Assembly (NCBI GenBank): GCA_016744555.1
Contig: JADGED010000001.1
Location: 8,265-48,255, forward strand
Reading direction: 5' to 3'
DNA from: Desulfuromonadaceae bacterium
Lineage (GTDB): Bacteria; Desulfobacterota; Desulfuromonadia; Desulfuromonadales; Geopsychrobacteraceae
Length of the DNA: 39,991 nt
A program made the position numbers and the translations under genes. A model generated the notes under the pieces. The model made no database searches. It had not been told where the DNA came from and saw nothing but the letters and a program-made list of their open reading frames with translations. Below are positions 14,208 through 22,374 of this stretch, piece by piece. The stretch's first letter is position 1, and every line of letters begins with the position of its first letter.

Positions 14208-16946
14208 TTACTTTGCTACGCCATCCAAAACTTGCCGAATAGTTCGCAGCAATTCTGGTAAATCAAGTGGCTTCATACAAAAAGCACTAATTCCAGCCGC
14301 TTTTGCAATATTTTCATCCATCTTGCTACTAAATCCAGTACATATAATTGTCGGTAGATCCGGGCTAACGAGTTTAACTTTATCAATCAACTCCTGTCCA
14401 CTTAGCCCTGGCATTGTTTGATCAGTTATCAATAGATCAAACCTATTGCTATTGGCACTAAAAAGCTTGAATGCTTCTTGGCTATCTGTCATTGCTTTAA
14501 CTTGATAACCATTGGCAGTTAGAAGCTGTTCTCCGAGATTAGCTAGCATTGGATCATCATCAACAAAGAGGATTTTTTCCGCCCCTTTTGGCATATCTGT
14601 ATTGATCGGAGCATCCTCTATGGCAACATCATCAATAATGGGGAAATAGACACTAAACTCGGCCCCCTGCCCAGGAGCGCTATCAACCTTAATAACACCG
14701 TTGTGCTGTACGACAATTCCCTGCACGGTAGCCAACCCCATCCCCGCGCCTTCATGTTCTTCCTTGGTAGTAAAGAATGGGTCGAATACTTTACCCGCCA
14801 CAGCTTCGGTCATACCGCAACCATCGTCTTTAACGCTTAACTTTGCGTATTTACCTGGAGCTCCATTATACTGAGCAGGGATATCTGCTTGGCTGAGAGA
14901 AACTGGACCTAACGATATTAACAGTTCCCCTTTTTCATCCATTGCCTGAACTGCGTTATTACATAAATTTACTAAAATTTCTTGTATTTGCGAAGCGTCC
15001 GCATTAATAACACCAGCATCACAATCGGGGCTGATGGTTTTCTTTAAATTAATGGTAGCAGGCAGTGTAGAAAGTAATAAACCAATAGTTTCATCTATAA
15101 TATCCAATAGTTGCATTGGAGATTTATTCTGTTCTCCTTTGCGACTATAGGTAATAATTTGCTTAATAAGATCGCGGGAGCGATAAACCGCTGTTTTCGC
15201 ATTTTCCAACAGCTCTAAAACGTTTGAATCTTTGCTCCGAAACTGCGAAAGCTCAATATTACCAAGGATGATAGAGAGGTTATTATTGAAATTGTGTGCC
15301 ATCCCACCGGCCATATAACCAACGGCTTCCATTTTATGCTTTTGGCTTAACTGGGCCTCCATCATTCTAACGTCGCTAATATCTGTAGAAATTTGCAGTC
15401 GGACTAATTTATTATCCACCCATTCAATTGCCCGATCATGATTTATATAATACTTATCAGTAATTGGATTGTGACTACTCCAGACATGCACCCCTGTTGC
15501 TTGCCCATCATCATCAATCAACAATGGATTAGTACAATGGTCACAGGGATTCTCTTCGTTACGAAAAACCCGCCAGCAACACTTACCAGTTAGGTCCGCA
15601 CCAAAATCCTGGATCATGTTATTATTCATGAACAAAATTTCGTAGCTGTCCATATCTACGACATAAACATTTGCATCTATACTATTTAAGATAGTAATCA
15701 GCTTTTGCTGATAATCATTACTTTTTTGCTCGGCTTGCTTACGTTCGGTAATATCGGTAATAAAACCTATGTAATTAATAACATTTCCACCCTGATCGAA
15801 TTTAGCTGTTACCGTTAATTCAATCGGGACAACAATTCCATCCTTGCAGATATACTCTTTTTCATACGTAACGCTCCTATTATCAGGGCAAAGCTTGGCA
15901 AGGGACTCCTCTTCAGCAATTTTCCACTTTGCAGGGGTCAACACTTCATTCCAATTTATGTTCTGTAATTCTGCAACGGAATATTGAGTGAGATTTGAAA
16001 ATGCAGAATTGCAATTACTAAGTGTCCCATCGGGGTAGCCATAAGCGATTGCAATTGGTGCCTTCCGGACGATATCAGCCATTTCTGTTTCACGATTGGT
16101 AACACTTTTAAGCTTTGCTTCAACTTTCTTTCGTTCACCAATATCTATATGCAACCCGCTAAAGCGTAATGGAGATCCATCTTCACCACGTTCTGTTATT
16201 TCAGCTTGAGACAACACCCACAGCCAATCTCCATGTGCGGTTTTAAACCTGAACTCAACTGAAAATTCATCAATTTCCCCAGCTAAATATTTTTCTATAT
16301 CACCCTCAGTTAGTGCTATATCATCGGGGTGGACTCTTTTTTTCCATTCTTGAAAATTCTGCGGGAAGGCGTCTGTTTCGTAGCCTGCCATTTTAAAATA
16401 ATCCTCACTAAAAAAAACCGTGTCGTGCTCAATATCCCAATCCCAAAGCCCACACTTTGCAGCCTTTAACGCAAGAGAAAGCCGTTGTTCACTTATTTTT
16501 AGTGCTTCCATCCTTGATGTAACTTGAGCCTCTAGATTTTTATTTATACAACTAAGCTCTTCCGCTTGCTGTTTGTTCTCAAGGATAAGTGCAGCGATAT
16601 TTATGGTATTTTCTATGTGGGGGCGGTACGGGGCAAAAATATTTTCATCACTTACTTCGATACAAAAAAAACCAAAAGTGGAATTAGCCGTTTGCAATGA
16701 TATTTTTAATGAATCTTGACAATCAATTGAGCAATTGCAGTTTTTTAGTTGTTGCGACAACCCTTCCTTAACTCCGGCTTGGACGATACACTTTTCTTCA
16801 TCACACAAGGCGACAAAAGTAACCCCAGGCACAGCAATCACTGCCGAGCAAATTAACTCCCCAAGCTGCTTCTTACTCACTGCCGCATGCAGAGCACTCT
16901 GCAAGGAGAGAATCCGGCCTAAGACGGTAAGATCAATTGAAGTCAT
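14208..16946 (-). CDS. Soluble hybrid histidine kinase with GAF-like, three PAS and receiver domains
   Basis: This 912-residue cytoplasmic protein has no clear membrane segment. Domains in order: a GAF-like N-terminal region (about 10-125) with a Cys cluster (Cys70, 72, 76); PAS-3-type domain (about 155-275, GLWDWDIEHDTVFFS); a second PAS (about 290-405); a third PAS (about 415-530) with CCWRVF and a CDHC pair (Cys456-457, Cys468, Cys471). Next come a HisKA box with His551 (GGMAHNFNNN) and an ATPase domain (DDGCGM, GAGMGLA). The receiver has Asp842. The start codon shares a base with the TAA stop of the MEDS gene (TAATG), so the two are translationally coupled. The MEDS protein is probably its input or partner. 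Several Cys residues in sensor domains suggest redox or metal input (inference). Confidence 0.9.
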   Translation of the reverse strand: MTSIDLTVLGRILSLQSALHAAVSKKQLGELICSAVIAVPGVTFVALCDEEKCIVQAGVKEGLSQQLKNCNCSIDCQDSLKISLQTANSTFGFFCIEVSDENIFAPYRPHIENTINIAALILENKQQAEELSCINKNLEAQVTSRMEALKISEQRLSLALKAAKCGLWDWDIEHDTVFFSEDYFKMAGYETDAFPQNFQEWKKRVHPDDIALTEGDIEKYLAGEIDEFSVEFRFKTAHGDWLWVLSQAEITERGEDGSPLRFSGLHIDIGERKKVEAKLKSVTNRETEMADIVRKAPIAIAYGYPDGTLSNCNSAFSNLTQYSVAELQNINWNEVLTPAKWKIAEEESLAKLCPDNRSVTYEKEYICKDGIVVPIELTVTAKFDQGGNVINYIGFITDITERKQAEQKSNDYQQKLITILNSIDANVYVVDMDSYEILFMNNNMIQDFGADLTGKCCWRVFRNEENPCDHCTNPLLIDDDGQATGVHVWSSHNPITDKYYINHDRAIEWVDNKLVRLQISTDISDVRMMEAQLSQKHKMEAVGYMAGGMAHNFNNNLSIILGNIELSQFRSKDSNVLELLENAKTAVYRSRDLIKQIITYSRKGEQNKSPMQLLDIIDETIGLLLSTLPATINLKKTISPDCDAGVINADASQIQEILVNLCNNAVQAMDEKGELLISLGPVSLSQADIPAQYNGAPGKYAKLSVKDDGCGMTEAVAGKVFDPFFTTKEEHEGAGMGLATVQGIVVQHNGVIKVDSAPGQGAEFSVYFPIIDDVAIEDAPINTDMPKGAEKILFVDDDPMLANLGEQLLTANGYQVKAMTDSQEAFKLFSANSNRFDLLITDQTMPGLSGQELIDKVKLVSPDLPTIICTGFSSKMDENIAKAAGISAFCMKPLDLPELLRTIRQVLDGVAK

Positions 16947-17575
16947 TAGCGCTGTTCCCGTAATTTCTTCAAAAAAATCTCTGGCTCAATAAAATAAGGA
17001 TTTTGAACAATTTGACCATTTACGATCATAACAGGGTGAACGCTAAGAACGTCCATAATAGTTTCGCCGTCAAACTGACGGGCATCGTATTGTCAACAAG
17101 CGGTATACGGGTATTCTTTTAACAACCCTGTTAGCCTTGCCTCATACTCCATAAGGTCATAACGATTGGTGCGCCCCTCAGCAAGGCACCAACCCATTTC
17201 ACCGGTTCCACGCGCACCTTCATAGCCATCGCCAACAGATTTTAGATAAAAATCTCGAACAACACCTAGCATCTCTTCTGTTTTGAAAAAACCACTAGGG
17301 CAATAGGCTGGTGCCGCAGAGGCGAGGGTAAAGTCGGCAGGATTTGCATTACTAAGATCAAGGCCCAAATCATCCAAATGCGTGAGCATTTCACCAGTAG
17401 TCATAGAATCAACAAGGTAAAGAAGCTTCTCTTTTGCCTGTTGACCACTCTTTAAATATTTTGCCATGACATTCAGGCGTTCTTGATCGTCATTATAGAT
17501 ATAACAAATATGCTGACCTTCTGGAAATTTATGGTCAGACAAACCTGTTGATATCATCCTTTTTTGACCACTCAT
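16946..17575 (-). CDS. MEDS-domain sensor protein, predicted selenoprotein (in-frame TGA = Sec161)
   Basis: Frame from ATG 17575 (AAAAGGAGC ribosome site) reaches TGA at 17095-17093 after 160 codons and continues in the same frame for 48 sense codons to TAA at 16948-16946, giving 209 residues if TGA is decoded. The pre-TGA part has MEDS (DcmR-type sensory) features: GQHICYIYNDDQE, GEMGW, EYEARL. The post-TGA part, starting QYDARQFDGETIMDVLSVHP, is the expected end of the domain. The TGA occupies the Cys of the family's C-x-Y-D motif (family alignment from memory). Cys160 precedes it, giving a Cys-Sec pair. The TAA overlaps the kinase ATG. A SECIS-like hairpin follows the TGA. MEDS domains are thought to sense small hydrocarbon-like ligands. 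A nonsense mutation or early stop is the alternative. Confidence 0.75.
17057..17092 (-). promoter_or_regulatory. SECIS-like stem-loop directly after the in-frame TGA
   Basis: On the minus strand one base follows the TGA, then AATA, a 6-nt internal-loop side, CCGTCA, loop GTT, TGACGG, a 6-nt internal-loop side and TATT. The 6-bp upper stem is perfect and the lower stem adds 4 bp. The apical loop begins with G and starts 18 nt after the TGA. This fits the bacterial SECIS description as I remember it: a loop about 16-37 nt from UGA, with G in the first two loop positions. Folding was done by eye. Confidence 0.6.
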
Positions 17576-17611
17576 GAACAGGCTCCTTTTCTCAATATAA
17601 GCCAAACGCAT

Positions 17612-17617
17612 ATTATA
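17612..17617 (-). promoter_or_regulatory. TATAAT -10 element upstream of the MEDS gene
   Basis: A perfect TATAAT lies on the minus strand with a poor -35. A start about 7 bases downstream (near 17605) would give a leader of about 30 bases before the ATG at 17575 and would exclude the in-frame ATG at 17611. The 116-bp spacer to umuC also holds a small GGCTAA-AA-TTAGCC hairpin. Confidence 0.4.
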
Positions 17618-17727
17618 CAGGGACTTAACTATAACACACGGCTAAAATTAGCCAACACAAATCTTCCTTCAATTTATCCCAAAAAAGGGAAAAACTAAAT
17701 ATAGGCAAGGAGGAAATAGCGATATAA

Positions 17728-18987
17728 CTATTTTACTACTGGCAAACAATCCCACCTCGTCGTATACGCCGGTGACACCTGTTGCCGGTTCATAAACCAA
17801 TCTTCGATTGGCCGTTGGCCGCCAAACCAAATTTTACCTTGGCCACTGCTATTGATGCTATCAAGGGTAGCCATCAATTTATTACGACTGGGATCGTTAG
17901 CCGCTGAATGGAATAAATCTAGCTGGATATTCTCCGGAGAGCAAAAGTCGCCAAGGACTATACCGGCCTTAGCATAGCGGTAGTCGGCCTGCCAAATAGA
18001 ATCAAATAACTTAGTAGCTACAGCCAAAATATCACTAGTATCGGCACTTGGACGGGGTAGTTTGCCAGTAGCAGAATTACTGTAAGGGGGATCATCACTG
18101 TGGGCACTGGTACGAATAAAAACATTAACAACACTAGCAAGCTGGCCATCGCTGCGGAGCTTGGCAGTTGCCCGAGCAGCAAACTCGCAAACGGTTTCCC
18201 GCAAGGTAGCATAGGCAGTAATCTTTTTTCCAAACGAGCGTGAGCAGACAATTTGTTGGCGTGGTCCAGGAGCATTGTCCAACTCAATACAAGCTTCACC
18301 ATTTAACTCTCGTACCGTCCGCTCCATCACCACAGAGAAATGGCTCCTGATCTGCCGGGAGTTAATTTGGGCTAAATCGAGAGCAGTTTTTATCCCTCGT
18401 GAAATCAGCTCCTTACTATGCTTACGCCCTACCCCCCAAACCTCATTTACTGGGGTAATGGCAAGGAGCTTTTTCTGTCTTGCTGGATCAGATAAATCGA
18501 CTACGCCACCAGTTGCAGGAAACTTTTTCGCAGCGTAATTAGCCAACTTGGTTAATGTTTTCGTCGGAGCGATACCGACACAAACCGGAACCCCTACATG
18601 TTGATAAACGGTAGTACGTATTTTCTGGCCATACTCTTCTAACTGCACAAAACCAGATAAATCGAGAAAAGACTCATCTATAGAATAAATTTCTACGTTT
18701 GGAGAAAACGCTTCTAAAGTTTGCATTACACGGGCTGATATATCGCCATAGAGGGTGTAATTAGAGGAAAAAATTTGGACATTATGACGTTTAAGTTCAG
18801 CGGCCACTTGAAATAGTGGTGCCGCCATTTTAATGCCCATATCTTTAACTTCTTGCGAACGGGCAACAATACAACCGTCGTTATTAGAAAGAACAACAAC
18901 TGGAACATTTTTAAGTTCAGGCCGGAACAGGCGCTCACAACTACAATAAAAATTATTGCAGTCGACGAGGGCAAAAGTATGGCTCAT
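17728..18987 (-). CDS. umuC: Y-family translesion DNA polymerase V catalytic subunit, UmuC
   Basis: The 419-residue protein has the Y-family landmarks: VDCNNFYCSCE with metal ligand Asp9, SNNDGCIVARS, and the palm motif YSIDESFLDLSGF with Asp104-Glu105. A helix-hairpin-helix region (PVNEVWGVGRKHSKEL) follows, then the little-finger domain and the UmuC-type C-terminus. With UmuD' it forms a mutagenic lesion-bypass polymerase. The start overlaps umuD by 4 bases (ATGA), the standard umuDC arrangement. Length matches E. coli UmuC (422). Confidence 0.96.
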   Translation of the reverse strand: MSHTFALVDCNNFYCSCERLFRPELKNVPVVVLSNNDGCIVARSQEVKDMGIKMAAPLFQVAAELKRHNVQIFSSNYTLYGDISARVMQTLEAFSPNVEIYSIDESFLDLSGFVQLEEYGQKIRTTVYQHVGVPVCVGIAPTKTLTKLANYAAKKFPATGGVVDLSDPARQKKLLAITPVNEVWGVGRKHSKELISRGIKTALDLAQINSRQIRSHFSVVMERTVRELNGEACIELDNAPGPRQQIVCSRSFGKKITAYATLRETVCEFAARATAKLRSDGQLASVVNVFIRTSAHSDDPPYSNSATGKLPRPSADTSDILAVATKLFDSIWQADYRYAKAGIVLGDFCSPENIQLDLFHSAANDPSRNKLMATLDSINSSGQGKIWFGGQRPIEDWFMNRQQVSPAYTTRWDCLPVVK

Positions 18988-19415
18988 GATTTTCGCAAAC
19001 TATGAATAACGGTGGTAGCAACACCAAAAATTTCTAGTTCTGCCCCTTCTGGGATTGATATCGGTTGATATTGTTTATTCATCGGCACCAATTTGGTAAC
19101 GGGATTGGTCTCCAATTTTTTAACTGTTAACTCACCGGCAAATGAGGCAATAACAATGTCACCATGTTGAGCATTAAGAGAACGATCTACAACCAAAACA
19201 TCGCCGGGGAAGATTCCAACATCAATCATGGAATCTCCTTGGGCACGGACAAAATAGGTGGCTGCCGGTTTTTTAACGCAAAGCTCGTTTAGGTCAAGTT
19301 TACGTTCACAATAATCTGATGCGGGGCTAGGAAATCCGGCGGAGACTGCGTCGAGAAAGAGTGGAACTTCACTTTTTGCAAACTCGTCACTGCTGCCGAT
19401 AGGAATTGCGCTCAT
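18984..19415 (-). CDS. umuD: UmuD, self-cleaving subunit of DNA polymerase V
   Basis: The 143-residue LexA-like protein has cleavage site Ala26-Gly27 (SAGFPSP), nucleophile Ser62 in QGDSMID and general base Lys99 in ELTVKK, spaced as in E. coli UmuD (Ser60/Lys97). RecA-stimulated self-cleavage gives UmuD', the partner of UmuC. It is the first gene of the umuDC operon. I found neither an E. coli-type CTGT-N8-ACAG box nor a Geobacter-type GGTT...ACC box in the upstream spacer; the ACTAGT-centred GAACTAGTT near 19448-19456 is the only dyad there. Confidence 0.96.
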   Translation of the reverse strand: MSAIPIGSSDEFAKSEVPLFLDAVSAGFPSPASDYCERKLDLNELCVKKPAATYFVRAQGDSMIDVGIFPGDVLVVDRSLNAQHGDIVIASFAGELTVKKLETNPVTKLVPMNKQYQPISIPEGAELEIFGVATTVIHSLRKS

Positions 19416-19537
19416 ATAAGTACACTCCGATGATAATCAATAACAACTAGTTCATCGTAGCATATCTAAGTGCCGAAGTATGTCACATCCGCAATACGAT
19501 CTCTTGAAACTTTTTTATCTAACAAGCGAAGGACCAA

Positions 19538-19831
19538 TTAAAATTTTGCTTGTTGGAGAGCTATAGGTTTGACAATCATGTCACTATATGGAGTTACAGT
19601 AACGGCATAAACCAAATCATTATCGCAGGTCACCTGATAAGATATCCCTATACTATTATTTTCAACAGTTGCCGCTTGTTGGCAAGGTTGACAGATATAT
19701 TGCCGAGCTCGAATTATTTTGGCAAAACTCGTCAAGATATTTTGATCAAAAATAATTTGCTGTGCCGAAACGGGTGCAACAAAAAGGGTGGGAGTGAAAA
19801 ACAATATCGCTACAAATAATAAGCTACGCAT
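19538..19831 (-). CDS. Small secreted protein of unknown function
   Basis: The family is not recognised. The 97-residue protein begins with a clear signal peptide (MRSLLFVAILFF ... APVSA, cleavage likely after Ala23). The mature part of about 74 residues has a C-x2-C pair (CQPC, about 47-50) and a third Cys (about 69), suggesting a disulfide or metal site in the periplasm. Its ATG lies within the last codons of the upstream receiver gene (8-base overlap), so the two are translationally coupled. Confidence 0.65.
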   Translation of the reverse strand: MRSLLFVAILFFTPTLFVAPVSAQQIIFDQNILTSFAKIIRARQYICQPCQQAATVENNSIGISYQVTCDNDLVYAVTVTPYSDMIVKPIALQQAKF

Positions 19832-20252
19832 CCTGCACCTTCGGCATTACATTACTTTTTTCATTATTTTCCCAAAGGGCGCTAAACCAATTATCAATTT
19901 GGTGCAATGGGGCAGGTTTTTGAAACACTTTATAACCACTACTTTCTGCTTTTTTCTGCTCATCTACTGAAATAGCACCAGAGATTAGTGCTTTGTGCTT
20001 TGCTAAAACCTTACAGCCACGATTGGACTGGTATTCAAACAGCTCCAACCCAGTCATCCCCGGCATATGATAATCGGAAAGGAGGGTTTCGTAGCATGGA
20101 GTTTCCATCGGACAAGTATCCATCTGTTGTTCAATCATTGGGCATGTAGCACTAGGGGATGCGGTTACAGCAAATTGTTTCAGCGTAAGATATTCAGACA
20201 TAATATCGAGGCACAAGCCATCATCATCTATAACCAAAGCTTTTTTCATCAT
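19824..20252 (-). CDS. Single-domain response regulator with a Cys-containing insertion
   Basis: The 142-residue CheY-like receiver has acidic residues Asp9-Asp11, phospho-acceptor Asp60 in LLSDYHMPGMTGLELF, and Lys in VFQKPAP. Between the second and third strands it has an atypical segment with TCPMIEQQMDTCPMETPC (Cys37, 47, 53), plus Cys14 and one later Cys. The ATG at 20252 is spaced about 7 bases from AGGGAG; the upstream GTG at 20258 abuts the ribosome site and is unlikely. No output domain is present, so it acts by protein contact or as a phosphate relay. It is coupled to the secreted protein gene. The function of the insertion is unknown. Confidence 0.8.
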   Translation of the reverse strand: MMKKALVIDDDGLCLDIMSEYLTLKQFAVTASPSATCPMIEQQMDTCPMETPCYETLLSDYHMPGMTGLELFEYQSNRGCKVLAKHKALISGAISVDEQKKAESSGYKVFQKPAPLHQIDNWFSALWENNEKSNVMPKVQDA

Positions 20253-20434
20253 TTTCACTCCCTACATTAAGAACACAATGAATCAACCAGTACATAATAC
20301 TGTCGCTTTCTGACAAAAATCTGAATTGACACCAACTATAAATATTTTTTTCAAAAGTTATGGACTCTTTTTGTTATAGTTCTAACTAATGGTATCTTAA
20401 TTTACCTGTAAATCATTTTATTACGGGGGAAAGA

Positions 20435-20770
20435 ATGAGAGTTGAACGCGAGCCAGCAAGAAAAAGAAAACGCCTAAAAGTTAGGTTTGGAGTCGATTAC
20501 CCAAAACGGGTAGCATTCACTGGAGACATATCTGCGGGTGGATTACACATTATAACTGGCAACCCCGAACGCCCAGGTACTAAAATATTATTAGAAATAA
20601 ATCTACCGGAAGGCGAACAAGTAATTGCCTACGGACAAGTAAGATGGGCAAAAAAAGTTCCACCTAATTTGGTTAGACTCGCTAATAATGCCGGAATGGG
20701 GGTTAAAATAACCCAGTTTGAATTGGGCCAACAAACCCTAGCCGACTACATAGAATCCTTAAAACACTGA
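20435..20770 (+). CDS. PilZ-domain c-di-GMP-binding protein
   Basis: The 111-residue stand-alone PilZ protein has the c-di-GMP-binding arginine motif RKRKR near residues 10-14 and the D-x-S-x-x-G motif DISAGG. Usual spacing and a GVKITQF ending complete the domain. Start ATG follows GGGGGAAAG. The stop is 5 bases from the start of the sigma54 activator, so they form one operon. By family it changes partner binding when c-di-GMP is bound. The placement suggests it modulates the activator encoded next to it (inference). Confidence 0.85.
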   Translation: MRVEREPARKRKRLKVRFGVDYPKRVAFTGDISAGGLHIITGNPERPGTKILLEINLPEGEQVIAYGQVRWAKKVPPNLVRLANNAGMGVKITQFELGQQTLADYIESLKH

Positions 20771-20775
20771 AAACT

Positions 20776-22203
20776 ATGACACCTAGCGTTAATAATTCCA
20801 ATAATCTACCAGCAATTTCTCCAGACTTGATTTTAGTCTGCAGAGACTCTGGGCGATGGGAAATTCAAGGTTTATCGCAACGACTAGCTCTTTTGCTAAA
20901 AATTGAACCTAGCCATTGCGTGGGTCATTCGCCCGATACAATCCTTACTCAAGCAGTGCCATCAATAACCACTTTGGCGGCTGAAGTTTTAGAGGATGGA
21001 CGTGATTTAACCGGTATAAAAGTGCGCTTGAGCCCCGAACAACAGGGATTTCTTGCTGATCTACAATTTGCTGGGCTAACCGATGATTACCTTGGCCAAA
21101 TTGTCCGCATTAGCCTGCGCCACGAAACCATTACCAACCATGACGAAATTAACTTTCGCGGCATGCTCGGGGTTAGCCCTGCCATGCGTGAAGTATTTCG
21201 CAAAATTCGTCTATACGCACCATCTTCTGCTGCAATTATTATCACTGGAGAAACCGGAACGGGCAAAGAATTAACCGCCAAAGCACTACACGATGAAAGC
21301 CCTCGCAAAGAACAACCCTTTGCCGCCCTTAACTGTGCTGCCATTAGCGAACAACTGCTTGAATCAGAATTGTTCGGCCACGAGCGAGGAGCATTTACCG
21401 GAGCCGTAAGAGAACATCGAGGCTACTTTGAGAGGGCCAATGGTGGCACTTTGTTTCTCGATGAAATTGGCGACATGCCTGCACATACGCAAACTAAGCT
21501 ACTGCGAGTTTTAGAAGATAGTAAGGTGCAGCGAGTTGGCGGTGAACAAAGCAGACAAGTTGATGTCAGGTTTATCGGTGCCACAAACATCCCGCTGGAA
21601 CAAGCCGTTGCGACCAAGCAATTTCGTGCTGACCTGTACCATCGCTTAGCGGTGCTACGGATCCATCTACCAGCATTACGAGACCGGACTGAGGACATTC
21701 CACTTCTTGCAGATGCCTTTTTGCAGCGATTCAATCAGCATTACGGAAAAAAGATTAAACGCCTCACCAGCGAAGCTATTCGTTTATTGCAATCCTACTT
21801 ATGGCCTGGAAATATTCGTGAATTACGCAATATTCTTGAACGAGTAGTGATTGAAGCTGAAACTGAGGCTATTGGGGCTCGTGCTTTTACCGAATGGATT
21901 CACGAGCGGCAACAGTTTTCTAGCACCAGCAGCACACTAACCACAGCAGAACAACCAGAGAAACATCAAAATCTGCCGGTAGCAATTCCATATACGCCGA
22001 CAAGCACGACACCTGTTTATCAAACGACAATTGCCCCAAAAAGCAAAAATGGCAAAATCCTATTATCTGAAGCAACAATTCGCAACGCTTACCACAATAA
22101 CAATGGCAATTTATCTGCCGCAGCCAGAGAGCTTGGTGTTCATCGCGCCACCCTATACCGCCATCTGCAAAACCTAAATCTTAGCCGTAACGATTTAAAC
22201 TGA
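20776..22203 (+). CDS. Sigma54-dependent transcriptional activator with N-terminal PAS-like region
   Basis: The 475-residue enhancer-binding protein lacks a receiver. Residues about 14-115 look PAS-like (DLILVCRDSGRWEIQGLSQR). The AAA+ domain has Walker A GETGTGKE (158-165), GAFTGA (205-210), Walker B FLDEIG (227-232) and LWPGNIREL. A low-complexity Ser/Thr/Pro linker (about 380-420) leads to a Fis-type helix-turn-helix (GNLSAAARELGVHRATLYRHL). It is co-transcribed with the PilZ protein and lies immediately upstream of nested palindromes and a -24/-12 promoter for hsp20. It is therefore the likely dedicated activator of the chaperone operon. The signal sensed is unknown. Confidence 0.93.
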   Translation: MTPSVNNSNNLPAISPDLILVCRDSGRWEIQGLSQRLALLLKIEPSHCVGHSPDTILTQAVPSITTLAAEVLEDGRDLTGIKVRLSPEQQGFLADLQFAGLTDDYLGQIVRISLRHETITNHDEINFRGMLGVSPAMREVFRKIRLYAPSSAAIIITGETGTGKELTAKALHDESPRKEQPFAALNCAAISEQLLESELFGHERGAFTGAVREHRGYFERANGGTLFLDEIGDMPAHTQTKLLRVLEDSKVQRVGGEQSRQVDVRFIGATNIPLEQAVATKQFRADLYHRLAVLRIHLPALRDRTEDIPLLADAFLQRFNQHYGKKIKRLTSEAIRLLQSYLWPGNIRELRNILERVVIEAETEAIGARAFTEWIHERQQFSSTSSTLTTAEQPEKHQNLPVAIPYTPTSTTPVYQTTIAPKSKNGKILLSEATIRNAYHNNNGNLSAAARELGVHRATLYRHLQNLNLSRNDLN

Positions 22204-22248
22204 TAGCAACGACAACTCTGCTCACTTAGTTCACCCATAAAGGCATTT

Positions 22249-22304
22249 TGCGACGTTGCAAGTGTCGCATGCATACCAATACATGCGACACTTGCAACGT
22301 CGCA
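22249..22304. promoter_or_regulatory. Nested palindromic operator: two TGCGAC-N9-GTCGCA dyads in a 23-bp inverted repeat
   Basis: Arms 22249-22271 and 22282-22304 are perfect reverse complements around a 10-base centre. Each arm itself contains the dyad TGCGAC-N9-GTCGCA (22249-22269 and 22284-22304), centres 35 bp apart. It lies 45 bp after the activator gene and about 70-130 bp before the -24 element. That is ideal for binding two activator dimers. No T-tract follows, so termination is less likely. Confidence 0.72.
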
Positions 22305-22374
22305 CCTACCATACATAAAAAACCTCAACATCTCAAACTACTGATATTACTAGCTTTTGCTTTATATAAAAAGT

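Noticed and set aside
17093..17611. MEDS gene taken as a complete 172-residue protein ending at the TGA, starting at ATG 17611
   Set aside because: The conserved domain end lies after the TGA in the same frame and the TAA overlaps the kinase start. ATG 17611 has no ribosome site and sits directly beside a TATAAT element.
22249..22304. Inverted repeat as the terminator of the sigma54-activator gene
   Set aside because: No T-tract follows, each arm is itself a dyad, and the position relative to the -24/-12 promoter suits activator binding. A minor role in termination is not excluded.
22249..22304. CIRCE (HrcA) element
   Set aside because: The N9 spacing is reminiscent, but the arms are TGCGAC/GTCGCA and not the TTAGCACTC/GAGTGCTAA of CIRCE.
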